NCBI RefSeq assembly: GCF_004801255.1
Contig: NZ_CP036295.1
Coordinates: 3,000,001 to 3,064,000 of the forward strand
Source: Desulfovibrio desulfuricans
Lineage (GTDB): Bacteria > Desulfobacterota > Desulfovibrionia > Desulfovibrionales > Desulfovibrionaceae
Length of the DNA stretch: 64,000 bases
Reading direction: 5' to 3'
Positions 46,338-55,596 of the stretch are shown one piece after another; positions within the stretch are counted from its first letter, which is position 1, and each line of letters opens with the position of its first letter. Under the pieces are notes generated by a model. That model was not told the origin of the DNA. It saw only the letters and a program-made list of their open reading frames with translations, and did not search any database. Both the position numbers and the translations under genes were made by a program.

Positions 46338-46495
46338 ATTCGTCTCCGCTGCAAGCCCTATAATATTCCGGACATCCTGCTGTCCGTCACCTCAAAAACA
46401 CCCGGGCCCGCATTGCGCGTGGCCGTGTCGCCCACGCATTGCGGCAGGCCGGCATCAACCGGCTCAGGCATGACCGCGCGCAGGCGCGCGCGGCG

Positions 46496-48646
46496 CTACT
46501 CGGCCGGGACAGCTTCCAAAATCATTATTTCGTTGTACAGCGGCTGCACCTTGCCTATGCGCACGTCCACCGCAAGGCCGGGATGCGCCCGCTCATCAAA
46601 CAGCCTCCGCTTGCCGCGCACAAACATGCCCTGATCGGGCAGGCTCACGGTTACAAAAGCGTCGTTTTCTTCTGTAATAACGCCGTGCCACCAGACCTTG
46701 TCGCCCTTCTGGCGGAAAAACAGCAGCTTCCAGTACCGGGGGCGGAAGCGTTGCACCTGCCCCGCCGCATCCAGCGCGGGCGAAAGCACGTTGAGCAGGT
46801 CGGTCAGTTCGGCCTCTGTCCAGCGCGGCTGCCCGGTACGAAAATAATGCACCAGCTGCTCTTCGTTCACCAGATCGGGATACCGCCTGAGCGGCGAGGT
46901 CACGGGCGTATACCGCGCAAGCCCCAAGGCCGCATGCGGACGGGCCTGCACCTCAAGCCCCGATGGGGTCAGCGCGCGCATGATGCGCGTCATGTCCTGA
47001 GGCGTTGTCCATACGCCGGCGTATTCTTTGGGCAGGGCCACGTCCTGCACCCGGTGCAGCATGGCAACGCCCCGGTCCGCAGCCCACTGGGCCACAGCGG
47101 CGCTGGCAAGAATCATCATTTCCGCCACCAGCATCTGCGCGTCCGGAGCCTGATAATCCAGCCCCACTTCCACGCGCACGTCCGCGCCTTCGCCTTCAAG
47201 GTGAATAACCGGGTCAGGGCGGTCCATGATCACAGCCCCGTCGGCAATACGGGCGGTCTGCCGTTGCCGGGCCAGGGCAAGGCCCAGGCGCAGCTGCTCC
47301 GCGTAGGGAGCCGACGCGTTCTGCGGCAAGGGGTCGCCTGCGGCCAGAGCGTCCAGCACCGCCTGACTGTCGCTGTACGTCAGGTTGGCGGCCAGCCGCG
47401 ACTGCACCACAGAGACCTCGCAGTCGCCCAGTCCGCCGTCAGCCGCCACGTGCACCAGCACCTTCAGGGCGGGGCGCGCCTGTCCGGCCAGCAGCGAGTA
47501 CGCCTCCGTGCCCAGCGCTTCGGGCAGCATGTGGCAGTCGCCTTCCGGCAGGTAAATGCTTGTGCCCCGGCGCAGCACCAGCTTGTCCAGCGGCCCGCCA
47601 AAATTCCAGAACAGCGCCGGGCAGGCCAGCATGAGCGTCACCGCCCAGCCCTCGCCCTCGGTCTGCACGTTAAAGGCGTCGTCCACGTCGCGCGTGGTTG
47701 CACTGTCTATGCTGATGCAGGGCTGGTCGCAGTTTTCAAAAACGCCTTCCAGACCCCGCCGGGCAAAGGCGTCAAGCGGCTCGCGGCCAGCTGCTGCCAG
47801 GGCATGGACCTCGTCGGCGCACTCGCTCCACCATGTATCGCCCGAAGCGTAGCCCGCGCGGTCCAGCCAAAAATTGTAGTGGGCCGGCACCTTGCCCCAG
47901 GCGACCAGCAGCTGCAGGGGCAGATGCGGCACATCGGGCAGACCTTTGCACAGGGTGCGCCAGATGGTTTCGTACTCCTGACTTTCAGGATCAACCATGC
48001 GGGAAAAAAGAACTTCTGCAAGCTGATCGGCCACTTCCTGCGAGGGCCACTCGCCAAGCGTCGCGCCCTCTCGCGGGGGCTGCGGCAGCTCGCGCTTGCG
48101 GCAGGCAACCTCCCACAGCAGACGCAAAAAGGCGGCTCCACCGGCGATGAGCGATTCGCGCTCAAGGCGGGCTTTTTCTTCCACCAGACGTTTTTCAACC
48201 ATATCGGCTGAAAAAACCTGAAAATCCGGGGGCTGAAAGCGAAAATGGCTTTTGCAGGCCAGCAGGGCCCGGCCATAGGCGGAGATGTGATCGGCGCCGG
48301 GGTCGCTTTCAAAAAGTTCGGCAAACCAGCTGGCGGGGGCTATTTCCACCTCGCCCTGGGCCAGTTCCCACACGTCCATGACGGGCACCTGGGCGGCCAG
48401 GTCCTCGCGCGATTTTTTGTGCGCCTCAAGCAGGCGCACGGCGTCTTCACGCCCCAGATCCACCCCGTGCAACGGCCCAAGCCAGGGCAGCAGACGCGAA
48501 GAATTGAGGCGGGTCTCCCGCCTGTTAGGCAAGAGCAGCCGCAAGCGCCCGCCGGCCTCTTCAGTGACCAGGGCAATCTGTACGGCATTGCCTTCCATAT
48601 ATTCCACAACGCAACCCGGCGCAGGGTAGCGTACACAATCAGACAT
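46496..48646 (-). CDS. RNase II/RNase R-type exoribonuclease (RNB)
   Basis: 716 residues. The catalytic RNB domain carries the four Mg-binding Asp of the family (SIDSATTRDVDDAF: Asp314, 320, 322, 323) and the later VTSPLRRYPDLVNEEQL with the conserved Arg residues. The N-terminal ~300 residues are unlike canonical cold-shock domains at sequence level, and the C-terminus has a weak S1-like barrel (KVWWHGVITEENDAFVTVSLPDQGMFVRGK). Degrades RNA 3' to 5'. GGAGC precedes ATG 48646. Whether it acts as RNase II or R is unclear, so no symbol is given. Confidence 0.87.
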   Translation of the reverse strand: MSDCVRYPAPGCVVEYMEGNAVQIALVTEEAGGRLRLLLPNRRETRLNSSRLLPWLGPLHGVDLGREDAVRLLEAHKKSREDLAAQVPVMDVWELAQGEVEIAPASWFAELFESDPGADHISAYGRALLACKSHFRFQPPDFQVFSADMVEKRLVEEKARLERESLIAGGAAFLRLLWEVACRKRELPQPPREGATLGEWPSQEVADQLAEVLFSRMVDPESQEYETIWRTLCKGLPDVPHLPLQLLVAWGKVPAHYNFWLDRAGYASGDTWWSECADEVHALAAAGREPLDAFARRGLEGVFENCDQPCISIDSATTRDVDDAFNVQTEGEGWAVTLMLACPALFWNFGGPLDKLVLRRGTSIYLPEGDCHMLPEALGTEAYSLLAGQARPALKVLVHVAADGGLGDCEVSVVQSRLAANLTYSDSQAVLDALAAGDPLPQNASAPYAEQLRLGLALARQRQTARIADGAVIMDRPDPVIHLEGEGADVRVEVGLDYQAPDAQMLVAEMMILASAAVAQWAADRGVAMLHRVQDVALPKEYAGVWTTPQDMTRIMRALTPSGLEVQARPHAALGLARYTPVTSPLRRYPDLVNEEQLVHYFRTGQPRWTEAELTDLLNVLSPALDAAGQVQRFRPRYWKLLFFRQKGDKVWWHGVITEENDAFVTVSLPDQGMFVRGKRRLFDERAHPGLAVDVRIGKVQPLYNEIMILEAVPAE

Positions 48647-48769
48647 GCCCGCTCCTTCAGAAAAAAGCGCGTCCGTTCCCCTATAGACCGCCGCGCTCTT
48701 GCAACAAAGGACAATCCTTTATTTTTGGCCTTCTGGCAAGTACCGCCGGGAACGGGGCGCTGCGCATAC

Positions 48770-48798
48770 TGGACGCAGGGGCTGTAACCCGCTATATT
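48770..48798 (+). promoter_or_regulatory. Possible sigma-70 promoter of the citrate synthase operon
   Basis: TGGACG and TATATT are separated by 17 bases, about 58 bases before the ATG at 48856. The -10 is strong and the -35 weak. Confidence 0.4.
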
Positions 48799-48855
48799 AG
48801 CCGCTTACGGCAACAATCTTTACCGCGCGCATCGCGCGAGCAGGGCGGACACCCG

Positions 48856-50697
48856 ATGAGCAACATTATTCACCAAACTGGAGGCAGCCGTACCCTGGTC
48901 ATGCAGGAGCCGGAAAAACCGCAGCTCTACCGTGAGCTTTTTCCCTACACCAGCATTTGCCGCACCTCTTTTGACGAGGTACTGCTGTCGCCCAGACCGC
49001 CAGAGCAGATGTGCATCACCGACACGACCTTTCGCGACGGCCAGCAAGCCCGCCCCCCCTATACGGTCAAGCAAGTCGCCAAAATGTTCGATTTTCTGCA
49101 TAGACTGGGCGGAAAAACCGGACTGATCACGGCTTCGGAATTTTTTCTGTACTCGGCCAAAGACCGCAAGTGCATCGATGTCTGCCGCGCCAGAGGCTAC
49201 CGTTTTCCACGTGTGACCGCCTGGATACGCGCCACCAAGGACGACCTCAAACTCGCCCGCGATATGGAATTTGACGAAACCGGCATGCTCACCAGCGTGT
49301 CAGACTATCATATTTTTCTCAAACTGGGCAAAACCCGCCAGCAGGCCATGGACATGTACGTGGGTATGGCCGAACAGGCGCTGGAGTGGGGCATCATACC
49401 CCGCTGCCACTTTGAAGACGTAACCAGAGCCGACATTTACGGTTTTTGCCTGCCCCTGGCCCAGCGTCTCATGGACCTCTCGCGCCAGAGCGGCATGCCG
49501 GTCAAAATACGCCTCTGCGATACCATGGGCTATGGCGTTCCTTATCCCGGCGCGGCGCTGCCCCGCTCGGTGCAGCGCATCGTGCGCTGCTTCACAGACG
49601 AGGCTGGCGTTCCCGGTCAGTGGCTTGAGTGGCACGGACATAACGACTTTCACAAGGTGCTGGTCAACGGCGTTACCGCATGGCTCTACGGCTGCGGCGC
49701 GGTCAACGGCACGCTGTTTGGTTTTGGCGAGCGCACGGGCAACACGCCGCTGGAGGCCCTGCTCGTCGAGTACATTTCGCTCACGGGCGACGATGCCGCC
49801 GCCGACACCACCATTTTGAGCGAAGTTGCCGAGTTTTTTGAAAAAGAACTGCACTACCGCATCCCCAACAACTATCCCTTTGTGGGCCGCGACTTCAACG
49901 CCACCAGCGCGGGCGTGCACGCCGACGGACTGGCCAAGAACGAAGAAATTTACAACATCTTCGACACCAACCATCTGCTTGGCCGCCCCGTGCCCATCAT
50001 CATTACCGACAAGACCGGCCGCGCGGGCGTCGCCTACTGGATCAACGCCAACCTCAGCCTGCGCAGCGACCAGCTGGTCTCCAAAAAACACCCCGCCGTG
50101 GGGCAGATCTACGACGCCATCATGTCCGTGTACGAAGAAACGGGCCGCACGACGAGCTTCTCGCACGAAGAGATGGAAGCCCTGGTGCAGCGCTTTATGC
50201 CCGAGCTCTTCGCCTCCGAATACGACCACATGAAGCAGCTGGCTGGCGAGCTCTCGGCCAACATCATCATCCGCCTTGCCCGCAGCAAGGACCTGCTGGA
50301 CTTCAGCAAGCATGCCTGCGGACGGCTGGACGAGTTTGTGCGCGAGTATCCCTTTATCCAGTACTGCTATCTTACTGACGACCAGGGCAAGCTGCGCTGC
50401 TCGGCCATCACCGACCCCGTTTACCGCGAAACCTACGAGGCCCTGCCCATCGGCTACGATTTTTCGGAGCGCGAATGGTTCAAGATGCCCATGAAAACCG
50501 GCGACCTGCACATCATGGACGTGTACCAGTCGCACTTTACGAGCAAGCTCATCATTACCGTTTCATGCGCGGTTACTGATGAAAAAGACAACATCGTGGG
50601 CGTCATTGGCGTGGATATCCAGCTTGAACAGCTCCTCAAACGCGCACGCGCTCTCCAGCAGGAAGTGGCGGCAGCAGACGACAGCGACAACGATTAA
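48856..50697 (+). CDS. Re-citrate/homocitrate synthase-type enzyme fused to a Cache-like domain
   Basis: 613 residues. Residues about 50-330 form a DRE-TIM metallolyase barrel: DTTFRDGQQ (56-64), and WHGHNDFH (259-266) with the metal-binding His pair 260/262, GYGCGAVNGTLFGFGERTGN after it. This family includes homocitrate, isopropylmalate and Re-citrate synthases. The next genes, icd and an aconitase family member, favour citrate as product. Residues about 465-595 look like a Cache/PDC sensor, with DFSEREWFKMPMKTGD and DEKDNIVGVIGVDIQLEQLL. No signal peptide or membrane segment exists, so the sensor-like part is cytoplasmic. Automated pipelines could mislabel it. Confidence 0.8.
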   Translation: MSNIIHQTGGSRTLVMQEPEKPQLYRELFPYTSICRTSFDEVLLSPRPPEQMCITDTTFRDGQQARPPYTVKQVAKMFDFLHRLGGKTGLITASEFFLYSAKDRKCIDVCRARGYRFPRVTAWIRATKDDLKLARDMEFDETGMLTSVSDYHIFLKLGKTRQQAMDMYVGMAEQALEWGIIPRCHFEDVTRADIYGFCLPLAQRLMDLSRQSGMPVKIRLCDTMGYGVPYPGAALPRSVQRIVRCFTDEAGVPGQWLEWHGHNDFHKVLVNGVTAWLYGCGAVNGTLFGFGERTGNTPLEALLVEYISLTGDDAAADTTILSEVAEFFEKELHYRIPNNYPFVGRDFNATSAGVHADGLAKNEEIYNIFDTNHLLGRPVPIIITDKTGRAGVAYWINANLSLRSDQLVSKKHPAVGQIYDAIMSVYEETGRTTSFSHEEMEALVQRFMPELFASEYDHMKQLAGELSANIIIRLARSKDLLDFSKHACGRLDEFVREYPFIQYCYLTDDQGKLRCSAITDPVYRETYEALPIGYDFSEREWFKMPMKTGDLHIMDVYQSHFTSKLIITVSCAVTDEKDNIVGVIGVDIQLEQLLKRARALQQEVAAADDSDND

Positions 50698-50711
50698 GGT
50701 AAGGAAATTTC

Positions 50712-51854
50712 ATGAACAAGAGAATCTACTGGATCGAAGGCGACGGCATCGGCCCCGAAATCTGGAAGGCCGCGCGCCCTGTCATTGAAGCTGCCCTGGC
50801 CGCGGAACATACCGGCATAAATCTGGAATGGACCGAGCTGCTGGCTGGCGACAAGGCCGTCAGGGAAACCGGCTCTCCCCTGCCCGAGGCAACCCTGCAG
50901 ACCCTGCGCACCGCCGAGCTGGCCATGAAGGGCCCCCTGGGCACCCCCGTGGGCACGGGCATACGCAGCCTCAACGTGGCCCTGCGCCAGGGGCTTGACC
51001 TCTACGCCTGCATCCGCCCGGTGCGCCACTTTGAAGGGCTTGAAACCCCGGTCAAGCACCCCGAGCGGGTCAACATGGTCATCTTTCGCGAGAACACCGA
51101 GGACGTCTACGCCGGTGTGGAATTTGCCGCCGGAACCCCCGAAGCCCGCAAGCTTATCACCTTTTTGCGTGAAGAGCTGGGCGTAAACAAGGTGGACGAA
51201 ACCGCCGCCGTGGGCATCAAGCCCATGACCGAGGCTGGTTCCAAACGCCTGGTGCGCCGCGCCCTGCGCTTTGCCCTTGACCAGAAGCAGCAGAGTCTCA
51301 CCCTGGTGCACAAGGGCAATATCATGAAGTTTACCGAAGGCGCCTTTCGCCAGTGGGGCTACGACGTGGCCGCGCAGGAATTTGGCGACCTCACCTGCAC
51401 GGAAAAAGAACCCGTGGCTGGCCGCCTTGTGGTCAAGGACCGCATTGCCGACGCCATGTTTCAGGAGGCGCTGCTGCGCCCCGAGCAGTACCAGATACTC
51501 GCCACCCCCAACCTCAACGGCGACTATATCTCCGACGCCCTTGCGGCGCAGGTGGGCGGCCTTGGCCTGGCCCCAGGCGTAAACATGTCGGACACGCTGG
51601 CCTTTTACGAAGCCACCCACGGCACTGCCCCCACCATTGCGGGCAAGGACAAGGCCAACCCCGGCAGCGTCATCCTGTGCGGCGCACTCATGCTTGAGCA
51701 CATCGGCGCGCCCAAGGCCGCCGAGCGCATCCGCAACGCCGTGAGCAAGGCCATTGCGGGCAAGGCGGTGACCGAAGATCTGGCCGCTCAGGTTCCCGGT
51801 TCGCGCACCGTGGGCTGCGTCGAATTTGGCGAAATCATCGGCGCAAACCTGTAG
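50712..51854 (+). CDS. icd: Isocitrate dehydrogenase (isocitrate/isopropylmalate family)
   Basis: 380 residues, beta-decarboxylating dehydrogenase. It opens RIYWIEGDGIGPEIW. REN motif FRENTEDVYAGVEFA, HKGNIMKFTEGAFRQWGY and the C-terminal FYEATHGTAPTIAGKDKANPGSVIL are clear. Serine and threonine positions in the substrate loop and the gene context favour isocitrate over isopropylmalate; cofactor choice (NADP likely) is not proven. TAAGGTAAGGAAATTTC gives a good ribosome-binding site. It lies 14 bases after the citrate synthase gene. Confidence 0.92.
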   Translation: MNKRIYWIEGDGIGPEIWKAARPVIEAALAAEHTGINLEWTELLAGDKAVRETGSPLPEATLQTLRTAELAMKGPLGTPVGTGIRSLNVALRQGLDLYACIRPVRHFEGLETPVKHPERVNMVIFRENTEDVYAGVEFAAGTPEARKLITFLREELGVNKVDETAAVGIKPMTEAGSKRLVRRALRFALDQKQQSLTLVHKGNIMKFTEGAFRQWGYDVAAQEFGDLTCTEKEPVAGRLVVKDRIADAMFQEALLRPEQYQILATPNLNGDYISDALAAQVGGLGLAPGVNMSDTLAFYEATHGTAPTIAGKDKANPGSVILCGALMLEHIGAPKAAERIRNAVSKAIAGKAVTEDLAAQVPGSRTVGCVEFGEIIGANL

Positions 51855-51961
51855 CACGCACGGCCCTGCGCCAGCCCGGCCCGTTGCGGCAGCAAGGACG
51901 CCCAAGACGCACGGCCTGACGTGTCTGACTGTTTGCTGATCAGTTGCAGGAGCTGACGGAA

Positions 51962-52035
51962 AAAAGGAGTGTTATTACGGCACACTCCCGGCGGTCCCGA
52001 TCGACCGCCGGGCGCAACCGCAAGGCACTCCTTTT
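51962..52035 (+). promoter_or_regulatory. Structured leader with alternative pairings before the LysE-type gene
   Basis: AAAAGGAGTG (51962-51971) can pair with CACTCCTTTT (52026-52035), enclosing a 10-bp inner hairpin (CCCGGCGGTC 51987-51996 with GACCGCCGGG 52003-52012). The same GGAGTG can instead pair with CACTCC at 51983-51988, overlapping the inner stem. The two folds exclude each other. I do not recognise a known riboswitch. Confidence 0.5.
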
Positions 52036-52120
52036 CTCCAGTCCGCCCAATGCCGCAAGGGGCGGCAGGGAGCTGCCCCGGCGACGCCGTTTGGCTTTTG
52101 CCTCAATGAAGGAATGTACC

Positions 52121-52801
52121 ATGATCTCGCTGGAGACCCTGCTGCTGTTCATCCCGCTGGCAGCCATACTGGTTATGCTGCCGGGGCCGGATTTTGCGCT
52201 TATTGCAAAAATTTCACTCATGAATGGCCGCCCGCAGGGGCAGGCCGCCGCCGTGGGCGTGGCCCTTGGCATCTGCGTGCACACCACTGCGGCCATGCTG
52301 GGCATTTCGGCCATTATCGCCCAGTCGGTGCTGTGGTTCAGCATTCTCAAATACGTGGGCGCGGCCTATCTGGTGTGGCTGGGCATCCAGGCCCTGCGCG
52401 CCGGGCAGAACGCCGGCCAGCCTGTGAGCGCGGCGGTGGTCAAAACGGCGCAGCCCGGTGCCGCCCGCCCCGCGCAACGCCTGGGCCTGCGCCAATGGCT
52501 GCACTTTTTTGGCCAGGGGTTTTTGACCAATGTGCTCAACCCCAAGGCCGTGTTGATTTTTTTGACGTTTCTCCCCCAGTTCATGGACCCGCAAGCGCCG
52601 CTTGCCCCGCAGTTTCTTACTCTGGGCAGCATCCTGTCGGGTCTGTGTCTGTTCTGGTATGTGCCGCTGGCCTACATGCTGGGCCGCATACGGCACATTT
52701 TTGAAAACAGCCGCTTCCAAAAGTGGATGCAGCGCTGTACGGGCCTCGTGTTTATTGCCTTTGGCCTCAAACTGGCCACGGCGCAAGCTGGAGCAGATTA
52801 A
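52121..52801 (+). CDS. LysE/RhtB-family exporter
   Basis: 226 residues, six predicted membrane segments. The signature LVMLPGPDFALIAKISLMNGRPQGQAAAVGVALG and NVLNPKAVLIFLTFLPQF are standard for RhtB-type amino acid/homoserine-lactone efflux proteins. Start ATG 52121 has AAGGA seven bases upstream; ORF extension to 51944 crosses the structured leader. The gene sits between icd and the aconitase gene, so amino acid export linked to the 2-oxoglutarate/glutamate pool is possible but unproven. Confidence 0.88.
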   Translation: MISLETLLLFIPLAAILVMLPGPDFALIAKISLMNGRPQGQAAAVGVALGICVHTTAAMLGISAIIAQSVLWFSILKYVGAAYLVWLGIQALRAGQNAGQPVSAAVVKTAQPGAARPAQRLGLRQWLHFFGQGFLTNVLNPKAVLIFLTFLPQFMDPQAPLAPQFLTLGSILSGLCLFWYVPLAYMLGRIRHIFENSRFQKWMQRCTGLVFIAFGLKLATAQAGAD

Positions 52802-53034
52802 CTTTGAGAATATGCATTCGCAAAGTTTAAGACACGCACGTTCCGGCGCTTGACCGCGCAAACAAGTTGCGTTGCGGTCTTCAACCGTAAGGCTCACAAG
52901 TTCGCCAACGGCTGAAGCTGCGTTACGCCTACACGGCGGGCGTCTGCTCACGCAGACGCCAGAGCATTTCAACCTTGAAATACTCTTGCTAACCCGCGTC
53001 GCGCCAGCGACCCGCAAACCCCTGAAGGTCTGCC

Positions 53035-55326
53035 ATGATCGAAATCGTAAACAATTCCGTTGTGATTGACGCCAACGGCATATCCATGGCCGAAGAAGCC
53101 CGCGCCAAGGGCGTGGACATTGAAGCCGCCCGCAAAAACAGTCTTTCCGCGCGCATTCTGGCCGCGCACAATACCGGCGACGATGCCGACGTGCTGCGCA
53201 TCCGCTTTGACGCCATGGCCTCGCACGACATTACCTATGTGGGCATCATCCAGACGGCCCGCGCCAGCGGCCTCAAGGAATTTCCCGTCCCCTACGCGCT
53301 GACCAACTGTCACAACAGCCTGTGCGCCGTGGGCGGCACCATCAACGAGGACGACCACCTCTTCGGCCTTTCCGCCGCGCGCAAGTACGGCGGCATTTTT
53401 GTGCCCCCGCATCTGGCGGTCATCCACCAGTACGTGCGCGAAATGATGACCCGGTGCGGCGGCATGATCCTCGGCTCCGACAGCCATACCCGCTACGGCG
53501 CGCTGGGCGTCATGGCCATAGGCGAGGGCGGGCCCGAGCTGGTCAAGCAGCTGCTGGGCAAAACCTACGATGTGACCAATCCGCAAAAGGTTGTGGTGTG
53601 GCTCGAGGGCACGCCCCGCCCCGGCGTCGGCCCGCAGGACGTGGCCCTGGCCATCATCGGCGCGGTGTTCAAAAACGGCTTTGTCAAAAACAAGGTTATG
53701 GAATTCATGGGCCCCGGCGTGGCGGGTCTTTCTGTCGAATACCGCTGCGGCATCGACGTCATGACCACCGAAACCACCTGTCTGTCCTCCATCTGGACCA
53801 CGGACGAAAAGGTGCGCGACTACATGACCGTGCATGGCCGTGCAAACGACTACGCCGAGCTGCGCCTTGAAGGCCCCGCCTGCTACGACGGACTTATCCG
53901 CGTTGACCTGAGCCGCATCGTGCCCATGATCGCCCTGCCCTTCCACCCCAGCAACGTGTACCCCGTGGCCGAAGTGGCCAAACACGGGGCAGAGCTGCTG
54001 GCCGAGGTGGAGGCCGAGGCCCAGCGCCAGTTTGGCGACGCGGCCAAAGGCCTGAACATGCGCGCCAAGGTGCGCGACGGCGGCGTGTGGGTTGACCAGG
54101 GCATCATTGCTGGCTGCGCGGGCGGCAACTTTGAAAACATCGCTCTTGCCGCCGCCATCCTTGACGGCAAAACCACGGGCAATCAGGCCTTCAACCTGGC
54201 CGTCTACCCCGCCAGCGAGCCGCAGGGCCTGGCGCTGGTCAAAAACGGCGCAGCCGCCAAGCTCATGCTGGCTGGCGCAGTGATGAAAACCGCCTTCTGC
54301 GGCCCCTGCTTCGGCGCTGGCGACACTCCGGCGCACGGCGCGCTCTCCATCCGGCATACCACCCGCAACTTCCCCAACCGCGAGGGCTCCAAGCCTTCCA
54401 ACGGGCAGGTCTCCACCGTGGCGCTCATGGACGCCCGCTCCATCGCGGCCACGGCCGCCAACGGCGGCCGCCTAACCCCAGCCACCGAGATTGACTGGTC
54501 CGCGCCCGCCCTGGCCCATGCCGACCTTTCGTACAGCTTTGAGCCGCTCATCTACCACAGCCGCGTGTACAACGGCTTTGGCAAGGCAGAACCGCAGGCC
54601 GAGCTTGTGCGCGGCCCCAACATCGCCGACTGGCCGAGCATGAGCCCCCTGCCCGAGCACCTGCTGCTGCAGGTGGTGAGCGTCATCACCGACCCTGTCA
54701 CCACCACGGACGAGCTGATCCCCTCGGGCGAGACCTCGTCCCTGCGCTCCAACCCGCTCAAACTGGCGGAATACACGCTTTCGCGCAAAGACCCCGGTTA
54801 CGTGGGCCGCGCCAAGGACGTGCACGCTCTGGAAACTGCCCGCCTGGCCAACCCCGGCAACGCCGACCTGCTGGCCAAGGCGCGCGGCCTTTTTGCCGTG
54901 TGCGGGCTGGATACGCTGCAGGGTGCCGCCGACCTCAGACAAGTAGGCATGGGTTCCACCATCTTTGCCGTAAAACCCGGCGACGGTTCTGCCCGCGAGC
55001 AGGCGGCCTCGTGCCAGAAGGTGCTGGGCGGCTGGGCCAACATGGCCGTGGAATACGCCACCAAGCGCTACCGCTCCAACCTCATCAACTGGGGCATGCT
55101 GCCCTTTATCGTTGACCCCTCGCTGGCCGAAGCCCTCAAGGTCGGCGACTGGCTCGTGGTGCCCAACGTGCGCAGCGCCGTGCAGAACGCCGCCCCCAGC
55201 TTTACCGGCTACGTGGCGGGCGAAGACGGACAGGCAAAGAAGATCAGCCTTGCCCTCAAGGAACTGACCAGCGACGAACGCAAGATCATCCTCGACGGCT
55301 GCCTGATCAACTTCTACAATAGCTAG
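53035..55326 (+). CDS. Aconitase-family hydratase
   Basis: 763 residues. [4Fe-4S]-ligand cysteines are visible as GCAGGNFENI and CGPCFG, with GSDSHTRYGALG in the catalytic core. C-terminal swivel domain elements (EYATKRYRSNLINWGMLPFIV) follow. Length and sequence resemble the YbhJ-type branch of the aconitase family more than classic AcnA/AcnB. Its position after Re-citrate synthase and icd supports citrate/isocitrate isomerisation. GAAGG precedes the ATG. Homoaconitase or another dehydratase activity remains possible. Confidence 0.85.
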   Translation: MIEIVNNSVVIDANGISMAEEARAKGVDIEAARKNSLSARILAAHNTGDDADVLRIRFDAMASHDITYVGIIQTARASGLKEFPVPYALTNCHNSLCAVGGTINEDDHLFGLSAARKYGGIFVPPHLAVIHQYVREMMTRCGGMILGSDSHTRYGALGVMAIGEGGPELVKQLLGKTYDVTNPQKVVVWLEGTPRPGVGPQDVALAIIGAVFKNGFVKNKVMEFMGPGVAGLSVEYRCGIDVMTTETTCLSSIWTTDEKVRDYMTVHGRANDYAELRLEGPACYDGLIRVDLSRIVPMIALPFHPSNVYPVAEVAKHGAELLAEVEAEAQRQFGDAAKGLNMRAKVRDGGVWVDQGIIAGCAGGNFENIALAAAILDGKTTGNQAFNLAVYPASEPQGLALVKNGAAAKLMLAGAVMKTAFCGPCFGAGDTPAHGALSIRHTTRNFPNREGSKPSNGQVSTVALMDARSIAATAANGGRLTPATEIDWSAPALAHADLSYSFEPLIYHSRVYNGFGKAEPQAELVRGPNIADWPSMSPLPEHLLLQVVSVITDPVTTTDELIPSGETSSLRSNPLKLAEYTLSRKDPGYVGRAKDVHALETARLANPGNADLLAKARGLFAVCGLDTLQGAADLRQVGMGSTIFAVKPGDGSAREQAASCQKVLGGWANMAVEYATKRYRSNLINWGMLPFIVDPSLAEALKVGDWLVVPNVRSAVQNAAPSFTGYVAGEDGQAKKISLALKELTSDERKIILDGCLINFYNS

Positions 55327-55337
55327 GCTAGGGTTTT

Positions 55338-55449
55338 GCGGGGGAGGGACCTTTTTGAAGCCACCCGAAGGGCGCACCGGAGGGGTGTTTTTCTTGGCCG
55401 CGTAGCGGGCTAGAAAAATGGACAGCAGAGCTAAAGGTCCCTCTCCCGC
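55338..55449. repeat. Long inverted repeat after the aconitase gene
   Basis: 17-bp arms (55338-55354 and 55433-55449, GCGGGGGAGGGACCTTT) pair with one G-U, flanking 78 bases. It could form a large hairpin in RNA of either strand. No T-run follows directly. Confidence 0.6.
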
Positions 55450-55530
55450 ACCCCCACCACCAAAAAACTTTATTCTGGTTTTTTGTAATTGCAGAAATCC
55501 TGCGCGAAGCGAACGGAAACCCCGAATATC

Positions 55531-55569
55531 AACGGCCTCTGTGGAACTACTCCACAGAGGCCGTTTTTA
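55531..55569. terminator. Bidirectional terminator between the aconitase and TPR genes
   Basis: A perfect 15-bp stem (AACGGCCTCTGTGGA with TCCACAGAGGCCGTT), 5-base loop, followed by TTTT on +, and A-rich on the other side. It serves both the aconitase operon and the ccm operon end. Confidence 0.92.
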
Positions 55570-55596
55570 ATTAAGAATACGCTGGCAAAGAGCTGT

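Noticed and set aside
48700..48760. A third copy of the dispersed non-coding element
   Set aside because: Only TTTGGCCTTCTGGCAAG resembles one box; the other boxes are absent.
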